A stretch of 25,945 nt of DNA from an uncultured Fretibacterium sp. GTDB taxonomy: Bacteria > Synergistota > Synergistia > Synergistales > Aminobacteriaceae. Below, in pieces: positions 5,017 to 12,654 of this stretch. Under the pieces are notes generated by a model, which had not been told where the DNA came from, searched no databases, and was given only the letters and a program-made list of their open reading frames with translations. The stretch covers positions 1-25,945 of the forward strand of contig CALEPX010000054.1 in the NCBI GenBank assembly GCA_937911045.1, read 5' to 3'. Each line of letters starts with the position of its first letter. Positions within the stretch are counted from its first letter, which is position 1. The translations under genes and the position numbers were made by a program.

Positions 5017-6942
5017 CTAAACATCAAGATTCTTTACTTCGTGAGCATTCGCAACTATGAAATCGCGCCTCGGTTCGACTTTATCTCCCATAAGAATATC
5101 AAAATACTCGTCCGCAAGCAAATTATCATCGAGTTCGACTTGCTTCAGGATTCGATTCGCCGGATCCATTGTCGTTTCCCATAATTGTTCGGGATTCATT
5201 TCGCCGAGACCTTTGTATCTTTGGACGCTGACTTTTGACGGGTCTGGTGCGTTGTCAACGTGATTGCGCAATTCTCGATCCGTGTAGCAATAATTCACTT
5301 CTTTGCCGGATTGAACGCGATATAACGGCGGCTGTGCAAGATACAAATACCCCTGAGCTAATAATTCGGGCATGTGCCGGTAGAAAAACGTGAGCAATAA
5401 CGTGCTGATGTGTGCGCCGTCAACGTCCGCATCGGTCATGATTATGATCTTGTGATAGCGCAGTTTCGTTTCGTCAAAATCTTCGCCAATTCCGCAGCCA
5501 AGTGCAGTTATAATCGTCTGGATTTCACGATTCGCGAGCATCTTGTCAAGTCTGGCTTTCTCAACGTTCAGAATTTTTCCCCTCAACGGCAATATCGCCT
5601 GAAATGTTCTGTCGCGTCCTTGTTTAGCACTGCCGCCCGCACTGTCTCCCTCGACGATGTATAACTCAGTATTCTCCGGTTGCCTCGATGAACAATCCGC
5701 CAATTTCCCGGGTAAATTCATTCCTGACATTGCGCCTTTGCGAACTAATTCACGAGCACGTTTTGCAGCTTCACGAGCGCGTCTTGCACGAATAGCTTTC
5801 TCTACAATCGGACGGATAATCTCTGGGCGTTCATCGAAAGTTGCGATCAAGCCTTCATAAACGCACGAGTCAACTACGCCTCTGACTTCACTGTTGCCGA
5901 GTTTGGTTTTGGTCTGACCCTCGAATTGCGGCTCACCCAATCTCACGGATAATACGCACGTCAAGCCTTCTTTCAAATCTTCGCCCGTCAAATTCTCTTC
6001 TTTGTCGCGTAAAATCTTGTTTGCTCTTGCGACTTCGTTGATTGCGCGCGTCAATGCAGTTCTGAGTCCGATTAAGTGTGTGCCGCCTTCGATCGTGTGA
6101 ATCAGGTTCGCGTACGTGTAAATATGTTCCTGATAGCCGTCATTATACTGGAAGCCAAAATCGACCGAAATATTATCGCGTACTCCGGAAATTACGATCG
6201 GATTTTCGAATAACGCTGTTCTGTCACGGTCAATATATTTCACGAACGCAGAAATTCCTCCCTGGAAAAAATATTCGCGCGATTCGTTCACACGTTCGTC
6301 ATAAACCGAAATTTTCAAACCCGGGTTCAAGAATGCAAGCTCCATGAATCTGCTTTTGAGTGTGTCGAGCGAATGATGCACTTCCTCGAATATTTCTGAA
6401 TCCGGCAAGTAATCTACACGTGTTCCCTGCCAATCTGCCGGCACTCCTTCTGACAAATCCGTAACTGGCACACCGCGTTCGAATCTCTGAGTTTTTTCTA
6501 CACCATCACGCGCAATCGTCACGACCAGCCACTCAGACAGCGCATTCACAACAGAAACTCCGACACCGTGAAGACCTCCAGAGACTTTATACGCGCCTGC
6601 ACCGAATTTTCCTCCAGCATGTAGCACCGTCAAGACAACTTCGCTCGTAGGTCTGCCGTTATACGGGTGAGGATCAGTTGGGATTCCGCGTCCGTTATCC
6701 TGAACTGTTATGCTCTCGTCGGTGTGAATCGTCACGGAAATTTTGTTGCAAAAACCTGCCATAGCTTCGTCAACTGAGTTATCTACAACTTCATAGACCA
6801 AATGATGAAGTCCGCGCGTACTTGTGTCCCCGATGTACATTCCCGGACGTTTGCGAACTGCTTCAAGACCTTCGAGAACTTTTATGCTTTCTGCTCCGTA
6901 TGATTCGCTTGCTTGTGATTGTGTTAATTCTAATTCGTCCAA
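5017..6942 (-). CDS. gyrB: DNA gyrase subunit B
   Basis: This 641-residue protein has the full GyrB architecture: GHKL ATPase (EVVDNSVDEAMAGF, DNGRGIP, GGLHGVGVSVVNALS), transducer domain, and TOPRIM domain with EGDSAGGSA (E431) and the metal-binding DADVDGAH (D504, D506, D508), ending RRDFIVANAHEVKNLDV. GyrB supplies ATP hydrolysis and the metal site for negative supercoiling with GyrA. Length and the TOPRIM wording (KQGRDR.FQAILPLRGKILNVEKA) favour GyrB over ParE. The start is TTG (6942-6940), with AGGAG 8 bases upstream; no ATG is nearby. No gyrA, dnaA or recF flanks it, so it is away from an origin-type cluster. A candidate extended -10 is at 6995-7000. Confidence 0.96.
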   Translation of the reverse strand: MDELELTQSQASESYGAESIKVLEGLEAVRKRPGMYIGDTSTRGLHHLVYEVVDNSVDEAMAGFCNKISVTIHTDESITVQDNGRGIPTDPHPYNGRPTSEVVLTVLHAGGKFGAGAYKVSGGLHGVGVSVVNALSEWLVVTIARDGVEKTQRFERGVPVTDLSEGVPADWQGTRVDYLPDSEIFEEVHHSLDTLKSRFMELAFLNPGLKISVYDERVNESREYFFQGGISAFVKYIDRDRTALFENPIVISGVRDNISVDFGFQYNDGYQEHIYTYANLIHTIEGGTHLIGLRTALTRAINEVARANKILRDKEENLTGEDLKEGLTCVLSVRLGEPQFEGQTKTKLGNSEVRGVVDSCVYEGLIATFDERPEIIRPIVEKAIRARRAREAAKRARELVRKGAMSGMNLPGKLADCSSRQPENTELYIVEGDSAGGSAKQGRDRTFQAILPLRGKILNVEKARLDKMLANREIQTIITALGCGIGEDFDETKLRYHKIIIMTDADVDGAHISTLLLTFFYRHMPELLAQGYLYLAQPPLYRVQSGKEVNYCYTDRELRNHVDNAPDPSKVSVQRYKGLGEMNPEQLWETTMDPANRILKQVELDDNLLADEYFDILMGDKVEPRRDFIVANAHEVKNLDV

Positions 6943-6994
6943 AATATTTCTCCTGTAAAGCTAGTAAAATTATGTTGATAACGTTTCGCCTGAA

Positions 6995-7002
6995 ATTATA
7001 CC
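6995..7002 (-). promoter_or_regulatory. Extended -10 promoter of gyrB
   Basis: Minus strand TGG followed by a perfect TATAAT (7000-6995) gives an extended -10 about 50 bases upstream of the TTG start. The -35 (AAAATT, 7023-7018) is poor and falls within the loop of the upstream terminator. The promoter thus abuts the T-run of the AGCS terminator. Confidence 0.45.
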
Positions 7003-7035
7003 AAAAAAACCCCCCAGAATTTTCCGGGAGGCTTT
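7003..7035 (-). terminator. Terminator of the AGCS symporter gene
   Basis: Minus strand GCCTCCC (starting near 7031) pairs with GGGGGG (7015-7010) with one G-U pair over a GAAAATTCT-type loop, followed by seven T (7009-7003). It is 45 bases beyond the symporter stop codon. The plus strand also has a T-run (7033-7037), so it could work both ways. Confidence 0.85.
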
Positions 7036-7078
7036 TTCTCTATTAATATGTAATATGCTGATTAAGCGTGATAATTCC

Positions 7079-8689
7079 CTAGACTAATGCCGCTGCGATT
7101 GCAATAGCGATTCCGATGCAACCCAGTAACGTCTGCTTCTTGTAAATCGCAACCAATCCCAGAGCCACTGCCGCGAGTGATAACACAGCCGTCAATTTGA
7201 ACGATGCCGCGACTGCCACGAGTACGCTCAAAGCTCCGATGATGATATACTGCATTTTAGACACGAACGCTCTCTGAGGATCTGACAACACGCTGTCCTC
7301 GTCGAGACCGTGCTGAATGTCGTAATCATTCACGATACGTCTGAGTGTCAGCGATAATATCAGCAATCCAATTAAGTTCGGTAACGCCATCAATCCGTTC
7401 AGCGTGTCCGAAATATCCCAGATGTTATTCAAGAACTGGTTGCCGCTCGAACCCAAGAATTGTCCGCCAGCAGCTCCGATCAAAATCATTACAATCCATA
7501 GAACTTTCATGACAGGCTTCACCCAAACGCCGAATAAATACGTTACAGCAGTTTCAGCGTACCAGTACCAGCCAAGAATCGTCGTGAACGCGAAGAGCAA
7601 TAAGCCGATTGACAAGACATATTTTCCAGGAGTTCCGAGTGCGTTCTCAAATGCTTGAAGAGTCAACTGCGCTCCGGTCAAATCCGGTGAACTTGTTAGT
7701 GTTCCGGTTGTCATTACGACCAAAGCCGTCATCGAGCAAATCACAATCGTGTCCATGAAGACTTCGAAAATTCCGTAGAATCCCTGCTGAACCGGGTGTT
7801 CGACGTTTGCTGTCGCGTGTACCATGGGGGCTGAACCCATACCAGCTTCGTTCGAGAAAACGCCTCTTGCAATTCCGCGCTGGACTGCTTCTTTAACTCC
7901 CCAGCCTGCCAAAGCTCCGGGTAAAGTTTCCGCCGGATTGTTGAATGCCAAGTGTAACGCATTGTAAACTGCATCCGGAATAGCTGCCGCGTTCGTTACG
8001 AGTACGAATAACGAGCCAATAATATAGAAAATCGCCATGAACGGAACTAAATACGTCGTAACTGTTGAAAGTCTCGTCAATCCGCCGATGATTACAAGTC
8101 CTACTAACACCGCCATAATGATTCCGGAATACAAATGGTCAACTCCCCAACCCATTGACATAGCTTCTGCTGCTGAGTTCGCCTGAGTTGCCGCGCCGAT
8201 CCCGAATGATGCCAGGAACGCAAATATCGCGAAAATTACTGCGAGCCATTTCTGTTTTGCACCGTGTTCGAGAATATACATCGTGCCGCCGCGCCAGTCA
8301 CCGTGTTCGTCCTTCTGTCTGAAATGCACAGCCAGCGTAACTTCCGCGAATTTCGTGCACATACCGAACAACGCCGAAATCAGCATCCAAACCAACGCGC
8401 CCGGACCTCCAAGATGCAACGCCGTCGCAACACCCGCAATATTTCCCGTTCCCACCGTCGCAGCCATTGCCGTAGCCATAGCAGCAAATGATGAGATCGA
8501 ATTATCCGCGCCTTTCTTTCTGAAGCTGAAAACTTCTGCCAAAGCTGCCCTGAAATATCTGAACTGCGGCAATCCAAGCAAAATAGTCAGATACACACCA
8601 GTTCCAACCAGCAAAATCAGAACCGGCGCACCCCAAACGAAACCGTTAATGATCCCGTTATAGTACATTATCGTGTCCATAATACCCAT
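7079..8689 (-). CDS. AGCS family Na+:alanine/glycine symporter
   Basis: The 536-residue inner-membrane protein has about a dozen hydrophobic helices. The AGCS hallmark is clear: ARGVFSNEAGMGSAPMVHATA followed by HPVQQGFYGIFEVFMDTIVICSMTALV. Also typical are MATAMAATVGTGNIAGVATA near the N-terminus and MWILISALFG-like helix/loop with RQKDEHGDWRGGTMYILE. Family members import alanine, glycine or serine with Na+ or H+; the exact substrate is not readable. It is some 40-80 residues longer than typical members, with extra helices after about residue 450. ATG 8689 has AAGGAG 13 bases upstream. It is a single-gene unit with its own promoter (8753-8780), a leader hairpin and a terminator. Confidence 0.93.
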   Translation of the reverse strand: MGIMDTIMYYNGIINGFVWGAPVLILLVGTGVYLTILLGLPQFRYFRAALAEVFSFRKKGADNSISSFAAMATAMAATVGTGNIAGVATALHLGGPGALVWMLISALFGMCTKFAEVTLAVHFRQKDEHGDWRGGTMYILEHGAKQKWLAVIFAIFAFLASFGIGAATQANSAAEAMSMGWGVDHLYSGIIMAVLVGLVIIGGLTRLSTVTTYLVPFMAIFYIIGSLFVLVTNAAAIPDAVYNALHLAFNNPAETLPGALAGWGVKEAVQRGIARGVFSNEAGMGSAPMVHATANVEHPVQQGFYGIFEVFMDTIVICSMTALVVMTTGTLTSSPDLTGAQLTLQAFENALGTPGKYVLSIGLLLFAFTTILGWYWYAETAVTYLFGVWVKPVMKVLWIVMILIGAAGGQFLGSSGNQFLNNIWDISDTLNGLMALPNLIGLLILSLTLRRIVNDYDIQHGLDEDSVLSDPQRAFVSKMQYIIIGALSVLVAVAASFKLTAVLSLAAVALGLVAIYKKQTLLGCIGIAIAIAAALV

Positions 8690-8708
8690 GTCTTAAAACA
8701 CGCTCCTT

Positions 8709-8740
8709 AAAAAATAAGTCTGAAAATTTAGACTCTTATT
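8709..8740 (-). promoter_or_regulatory. Terminator-like leader hairpin of the AGCS gene
   Basis: On the minus strand AATAAGAGTCT pairs with AGACTTATT (one bulged base) over an 8-base loop and is followed by T6 (8714-8709), right before the Shine-Dalgarno AAGGAG. It sits only about 5 bases after the predicted transcription start. It could be an attenuator, a transcript-stabilising 5' hairpin, or a terminator for antisense reading. Confidence 0.4.
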
Positions 8741-8752
8741 AACAACGCGCAT

Positions 8753-8780
8753 ATTATACACATTTCGCCCATAATTGCAA
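8753..8780 (-). promoter_or_regulatory. Promoter of the AGCS symporter
   Basis: Minus strand TTGCAA (8780-8775) and TATAAT (8758-8753) are spaced by 16 bases. The predicted start is near 8746. It is divergent from speD. Confidence 0.7.
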
Positions 8781-8839
8781 AAGATTGCAAAAACTTTCTC
8801 GCAAAAATTCGTGTAATCTCGTGAAAGTTCAGGAAAGTA

Positions 8840-8848
8840 TGCTAAAAT
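8840..8848 (+). promoter_or_regulatory. Extended -10 promoter of speD
   Basis: TGC followed by TAAAAT (8843-8848) lies 38 bases before the TTG start. The -35 (CGTGAA, 8820-8825) is weak. The location is consistent with the TTG start and argues against the longer frame from 8785. Confidence 0.45.
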
Positions 8849-8886
8849 TTTCCGAAGTAATCAATTATTTTTCAGGAGGCTTCAAA

Positions 8887-9312
8887 TTGTCACCCAAAGG
8901 AGTTCATTACATTGTTGAAGTTTCGGGCTGTGATGATACAATCACGAACGTAGCACGACTTCAGGATATTCTAGTTGAGGCTGCGAATCGTGCGCACGCG
9001 CAGGTGTGGTCAGTCTCGTTCAACAGATTTCCGCCCAATGGTGTAAGCGGCGTAGTTGTTATCAGCGAGTCGCATTTGTCCGTTCATACATGGCCGGAAG
9101 TGAATTATATGGCTCTGGATATTTACACGTGTGGTGCTCACACAGAACCAATGGTAGCCGTAAATTATGTTCTCGAACAAGTCAAAGCTGCTCACATACA
9201 CATAACCGAAATTACGCGCGGTCTTGATGATAACGACGAGAGTTTCTATCATTCGTTCATAACCTGGGAAGAAGATCGCAATAAATCCGGCGAAAAAGCT
9301 CCGCAAAATTAG
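8887..9312 (+). CDS. speD: S-adenosylmethionine decarboxylase proenzyme (prokaryotic class)
   Basis: SpeD decarboxylates SAM to supply aminopropyl groups for spermidine synthesis. The start is TTG (8887), reading MSPKGVHYIVEVSGCDD; AGGAGG lies 7 bases upstream. The frame is open back to 8785 but that would add 34 residues not seen in the family and would precede the promoter. The self-cleavage site is ISESHLSVHTWPE: Ser62 becomes the pyruvoyl group, with H67 and C82 (YTCGAH) as the other catalytic residues. The 141 residues are slightly longer than the compact form because of a hydrophilic tail after about residue 128. No speE is adjacent, so spermidine synthase must be elsewhere or another use of decarboxylated SAM exists. 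Confidence 0.95.
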   Translation: MSPKGVHYIVEVSGCDDTITNVARLQDILVEAANRAHAQVWSVSFNRFPPNGVSGVVVISESHLSVHTWPEVNYMALDIYTCGAHTEPMVAVNYVLEQVKAAHIHITEITRGLDDNDESFYHSFITWEEDRNKSGEKAPQN

Positions 9313-9315
9313 TCA

Positions 9316-9345
9316 TTGCGTTTGATTATTTCTATCGCGTATAAT
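9316..9345 (+). promoter_or_regulatory. Promoter of the TctC-CitMHS fusion gene
   Basis: TTGCGT (9316-9321), an 18-base spacer and TATAAT (9340-9345). It begins 3 bases after the speD stop, so the fusion gene has its own promoter. The ATG is 42 bases downstream of the -10. Confidence 0.65.
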
Positions 9346-9387
9346 TAGCCACGTGTTGTAATTATTTTTTAAGGGAGGCATATTTTC

Positions 9388-11691
9388 ATGAAAAAGTTTC
9401 TTTCTATAATAATATTGTCGCTATTGACGATATTATTTGCTTTTAGTGCGTTTGCTGCTGAATCGCCTGCAGCCTGGAACTTCGACAAAAAGATTACGAT
9501 CGTTTGTCCATGGGGCGAAGGTGGCGGTGCTGATGCAACGTTGCGCGCGTTAGTCCCGTTGTTAAAAGCCGAACTCGGTCAAGAAGTCGAAGTCGTCAAC
9601 GTTACCGGTGGAGGCGGCGTGAATGGTGCAGCTTACACTCGCGAACAGCCCGCTGATGGCTATACGTTTATGCTTGGAACTCAGAGCCTGTTCATTCAGG
9701 AAATCGCTGGGGCTATGAAATTCAAGTTCAGAGACGAATTTGTACCGGTTGCAAGACTAGTAAACGCGATCAACGTGATTGCTGCGTCGAAAAAGGCAAT
9801 GGACGAAAGAGGCTACAAGAATTTCTCGGAGCTGCGTGATTTTGTGAAGGCTCATCCGGCTAGCGTCACCGTCGGAATGTTGACCAGCACAGGTGTCGAT
9901 GGCATTTCACTGCGACAGGCTCTTGAAGGCTTGAACATTCTCGAAGTTTCGTATCCAAACGGCGGCGGCTTAACTCTGGCATTGAACGAGGGAAATATTG
10001 ACTTGATGGTCACAGGAACCGACGAAATTTCCGGATTAATCGCTAATGGCGAAATTGTCCCGTTACTCGTACTTTCTGAGAATCGCATGAAGAAATACGC
10101 CAGTGTCGAATCAGCTGGTGAACTCGGTATCAAATCATTCCTCGGGCCGGAACGCGGAATTTTCGCACGCAAGGGAACTCCTGAAGGTGCTGTAGCTGCG
10201 TTGGCTGCTGCTATTGAGAAAGCAACTCAGACCGAAGCCTGGCAGAATTATCTCGAAAAGGGCGGCTATGACGAGAGACCTGGATTTGCAAACACTGCTG
10301 AATACACGCAAGCTATCGACGAAGAGTACAAGACTTTCACGGATATGCTCAAACCCAAAGCTCCGGCTAAGAAAGCTGCTGCTCCGTCAACGAAACTGGC
10401 GATTATTGGCTTCGTAATGGTCTTGATATTAATCATATGCCTGATTAAGAAAATCATCATTCCGCCGATTGCGTTTATTTTGCTGCCGACGATTGCCGCG
10501 TTGATTGCTGGATTTGACCCGTTAGCCGTGAATAAATTTGCCGCGTCAGGAATTTCGAAAATGGTCTCAACTGTTTCGTTATTCGTGTTCTCGATCTCGT
10601 TCTTCTCATTGATGAGCGATCAGGGTGTGTTTGACCCAATCGTGAACTTCCTGATTAAGAAAGCTGGCACTAACGTAACGCTTGTGTTATTAGCTACGGC
10701 TGCTGTCGGCATAATCGGACATCTTGACGGCTCAGGAGCTACGACGTTTATTATCACGATAACTGCAATGCTCCCGTTGTTCAAGAAACTCAAAATGGAT
10801 AATCGCGCGTTGATGCTGCTGATTTGTGTTGCGATCGGCGTAATGAACGTTTGTCCGTGGGGCGGTCCGACAATCAGAGCTGCTACAGTTCTCGAAACGG
10901 ATCCGAATATCCTTTGGCACAGATTATTACCGGTTCAGGGCGTAATGGTTATCATAACGTTCATCGTAGCGTTCTTGTTGAGCGGCATTCAGAAGCGCAG
11001 AATCAAGAAACTCGGACTTGTCGCAGATGATACACAACTTGAATCAAAAACAGAAGCATCAGCTCCGAAAGTTTCCAAAGCACTTCAGACTTATAACTTA
11101 ATAATCGTAATCGCTGTAATCGTAATCTTGATGGCTGGTTGGCTTAACCCTGCGTACACGTTCATGCTGGCGTTGGCACTCACGTTGCCGTTTAACATCA
11201 AGTCGCTTAAAGAGCAGAATGCAAAACTCAAGAATTACGGCGTTGCTGCAATGTCAATGGTCGTTACGTTATTTGCAGCGGGAATTTTCACGGGCGTATT
11301 GAGCGGCACAGGCATGTTGAACGCGATGGCTTCGGCAGTTGTAACTGTAATTCCGCCGGATCTCGGACGATACACGCATTTCATCGTCGCATGTTTCGCA
11401 GTACCGTTAATCATGTGCTTGGGGACGGACTCGTTCTATTTCGGATTATTGCCAGTTGTCGTTGGCATAGCGTCTCAGTTCGGCGTGAACCCGATGGACG
11501 TTGCGTGCGTGTTGCTTGTTGCTGAGAACGTCGGCGTTATGATTTCACCGTTGTCACCGGCTGCGTATTTGGGCATGGGACTTCTTGAACTCGACGTTGG
11601 CGAACACATCAAGTACTCGCTGCCGTGGATTTGGGGCATTAGCATTTTATCAATCGGAGCTTGCATTTTACTCGGAGTAACTCCGCTGTAA
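9388..11691 (+). CDS. TctC-type binding protein fused to CitMHS-type permease
   Basis: One unbroken 767-residue frame joins two transporter parts. Residues 1-24 are a signal peptide (ending AFA-A). Residues about 30-320 are a TctC/Bug-type solute-binding domain: ITIVCPWGEGGGADATLRAL, then NVTGGGGVNGAAYTREQPADGYTF, the usual ligand-binding loops. A short Ala/Lys/Pro linker (322-335) leads to a permease of roughly a dozen helices (337-763) that resembles the CitMHS citrate-metal symporter family (HLDGSGATTFIITITAMLPLF, NVCPWGGPTIRAA, LSGTGMLNAMA, DSFYFGLLPVV). TctC normally serves the two-protein TctAB permease; CitMHS normally works without a binding protein. AGGGAGG lies 9 bases before the ATG. 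Likely substrate: a carboxylate such as citrate or tricarboxylate, inferred from both families. Own promoter and terminator; no TctA/TctB nearby. Confidence 0.88.
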   Translation: MKKFLSIIILSLLTILFAFSAFAAESPAAWNFDKKITIVCPWGEGGGADATLRALVPLLKAELGQEVEVVNVTGGGGVNGAAYTREQPADGYTFMLGTQSLFIQEIAGAMKFKFRDEFVPVARLVNAINVIAASKKAMDERGYKNFSELRDFVKAHPASVTVGMLTSTGVDGISLRQALEGLNILEVSYPNGGGLTLALNEGNIDLMVTGTDEISGLIANGEIVPLLVLSENRMKKYASVESAGELGIKSFLGPERGIFARKGTPEGAVAALAAAIEKATQTEAWQNYLEKGGYDERPGFANTAEYTQAIDEEYKTFTDMLKPKAPAKKAAAPSTKLAIIGFVMVLILIICLIKKIIIPPIAFILLPTIAALIAGFDPLAVNKFAASGISKMVSTVSLFVFSISFFSLMSDQGVFDPIVNFLIKKAGTNVTLVLLATAAVGIIGHLDGSGATTFIITITAMLPLFKKLKMDNRALMLLICVAIGVMNVCPWGGPTIRAATVLETDPNILWHRLLPVQGVMVIITFIVAFLLSGIQKRRIKKLGLVADDTQLESKTEASAPKVSKALQTYNLIIVIAVIVILMAGWLNPAYTFMLALALTLPFNIKSLKEQNAKLKNYGVAAMSMVVTLFAAGIFTGVLSGTGMLNAMASAVVTVIPPDLGRYTHFIVACFAVPLIMCLGTDSFYFGLLPVVVGIASQFGVNPMDVACVLLVAENVGVMISPLSPAAYLGMGLLELDVGEHIKYSLPWIWGISILSIGACILLGVTPL

Positions 11692-11735
11692 TGTAAATGT
11701 AAATGTAATGTAAAGTGTAAAGTGTAAAGTGTAAA
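11687..11735 (+). repeat. Short tandem TGTAAA/GTGTAAA repeat
   Basis: Starting inside the stop codon of the transporter gene, TGTAA(A)-type units repeat and end with ATGTAAA and three perfect GTGTAAA heptamers (11708-11735). The inverse form CTTTACACTTTACA recurs at 19374-19387 over the thioredoxin stop codon. Confidence 0.8.
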
Positions 11736-11740
11736 TTAGA

Positions 11741-11787
11741 TACCGTTGTCGAGACTTGATGAAATTTTCGGCGGCGGTATTTTTTTT
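11741..11787 (+). terminator. Terminator of the TctC-CitMHS gene
   Basis: TACCGTTGTCG (11741-11751) pairs with CGGCGGCGGTA (11769-11779) over all eleven positions if three G-U pairs are counted, followed by eight T (11780-11787). The loop is 17 bases. Confidence 0.8.
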
Positions 11788-11791
11788 GCGA

Positions 11792-11797
11792 TATAAT
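11792..11797 (+). promoter_or_regulatory. -10 element of the DUF533-like gene
   Basis: TATAAT 41 bases before the ATG at 11839, immediately after the upstream terminator. No good -35 is visible because the terminator stem occupies that position. Confidence 0.4.
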
Positions 11798-11838
11798 CTT
11801 GCGAGTGATATTAAAATTTTTCGGAGGAACGATTTTCA

Positions 11839-12573
11839 ATGGCATTAGATTTTACGGATTTGTTAGGCTCGATGATTCAAAGCGGCATGAGTTCGTCAAC
11901 TGGTTCGAGAGTGTCGAGTGCTGGCGGCGGCATTCAGGATTTACTCGGGAACTTGATGGGCGGTGGACAGAGCGTGTTATCAAGAGCTGGTCAGGCTGTG
12001 GGCGGCGGAGATAATTTAGCAGCAACTGGTATCGGCGCATTACTCGGAGCATTAACCGGCAGAAGTTCGAGTACTACGCTCAACAGTGTCGGAGGCGGCT
12101 TGATGGGTTTGCTCGGCATGATGGCGTATAAAGCTTTGACAAGTTCCAGCGCGAAAGATTTGGCTTCAAGTGCTACGGACGCGGTGAAAAAATACACGCA
12201 GCAAACTCCGCAGCAACAGTCCAATGACGCAGAAATAATTCTCACGGCAATGATCGACGCAGCGAAATCTGACGGTCAAGTTGACTCGGACGAACTCAGC
12301 AAAATCATGGGCAATTTGAAAAACACGGGCGTTGGTCAAGAAGGCTTGAATTTCATAATTTCGAAATTACAGGCTCCAATGGAAACCAGTAAAATTCTCG
12401 CAGCAGTGAAAGGTCGTCCGGACTTGGCTGTACAGGTTTATTCGGCATCGTTAATGGCAATCGAAGTCGATACTCAAGCCGAGAGAAATTATCTGGACAA
12501 GCTTGCGAAATCTATGGGGCTTTCATCCGAAGTCGTGCGAAATATCGAACAGATGTCCGGAGTGAGTGCATAA
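11839..12573 (+). CDS. DUF533 (YebE-like) protein with TerB-like domain
   Basis: The 244-residue product has two parts. Residues 1-100 are rich in Gly, Ser and Leu (LLGNLMGGG, IGALLGALTG, VGGGLMGLLGMMAYKAL), weakly hydrophobic as in DUF533 inner-membrane-associated proteins. Residues about 130-240 form a helical TerB-like domain: AEIILTAMIDAAKSDGQVDSDELSKI is the acidic motif shared with TerB/YebE proteins, followed by VYSASLMAIEVDTQAERNYLDKLA. The function of YebE/DUF533 is unknown; TerB domains are linked to metal or stress responses. GGAGG lies 11 bases before the ATG. Single-gene unit; terminator at 12573-12617 is shared with the convergent rpsA. Confidence 0.82.
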   Translation: MALDFTDLLGSMIQSGMSSSTGSRVSSAGGGIQDLLGNLMGGGQSVLSRAGQAVGGGDNLAATGIGALLGALTGRSSSTTLNSVGGGLMGLLGMMAYKALTSSSAKDLASSATDAVKKYTQQTPQQQSNDAEIILTAMIDAAKSDGQVDSDELSKIMGNLKNTGVGQEGLNFIISKLQAPMETSKILAAVKGRPDLAVQVYSASLMAIEVDTQAERNYLDKLAKSMGLSSEVVRNIEQMSGVSA

Positions 12574-12617
12574 AAAAATCTCCCCTGGCATTGCGTGAAT
12601 GTTGGGGGAAATTTTTT
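12573..12617. terminator. Bidirectional terminator between DUF533 gene and rpsA
   Basis: TCCCCTGGCATT (12581-12592) and AATGTTGGGGGA (12598-12609) form a 12-bp stem with three wobble pairs over a 5-base loop. T6 follows on the plus strand (12612-12617) and A7 precedes (12573-12579), giving a T-run on the minus strand. It serves both convergent transcripts. Confidence 0.85.
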
Positions 12618-12654
12618 GCGCGAGTTTATTGCAAATTTTACGGGATTATAAATA

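Noticed and set aside
4416..5020. Two long plus-strand open frames opposite the coiled-coil gene
   Set aside because: They are antisense shadows: the opposite strand has a perfect Shine-Dalgarno, repeat units with coiled-coil character and a membrane tail. The plus frames repeat only because the DNA repeats.
8785..8886. N-terminal extension of speD from ATG 8785
   Set aside because: The 34 extra residues are not seen in the family, the likely promoter lies inside this stretch, and the TTG at 8887 has AGGAGG at ideal spacing.
11687..11735. Tandem array considered as a CRISPR-like repeat
   Set aside because: Units are 5-7 bases with no spacers; no cas genes are present.
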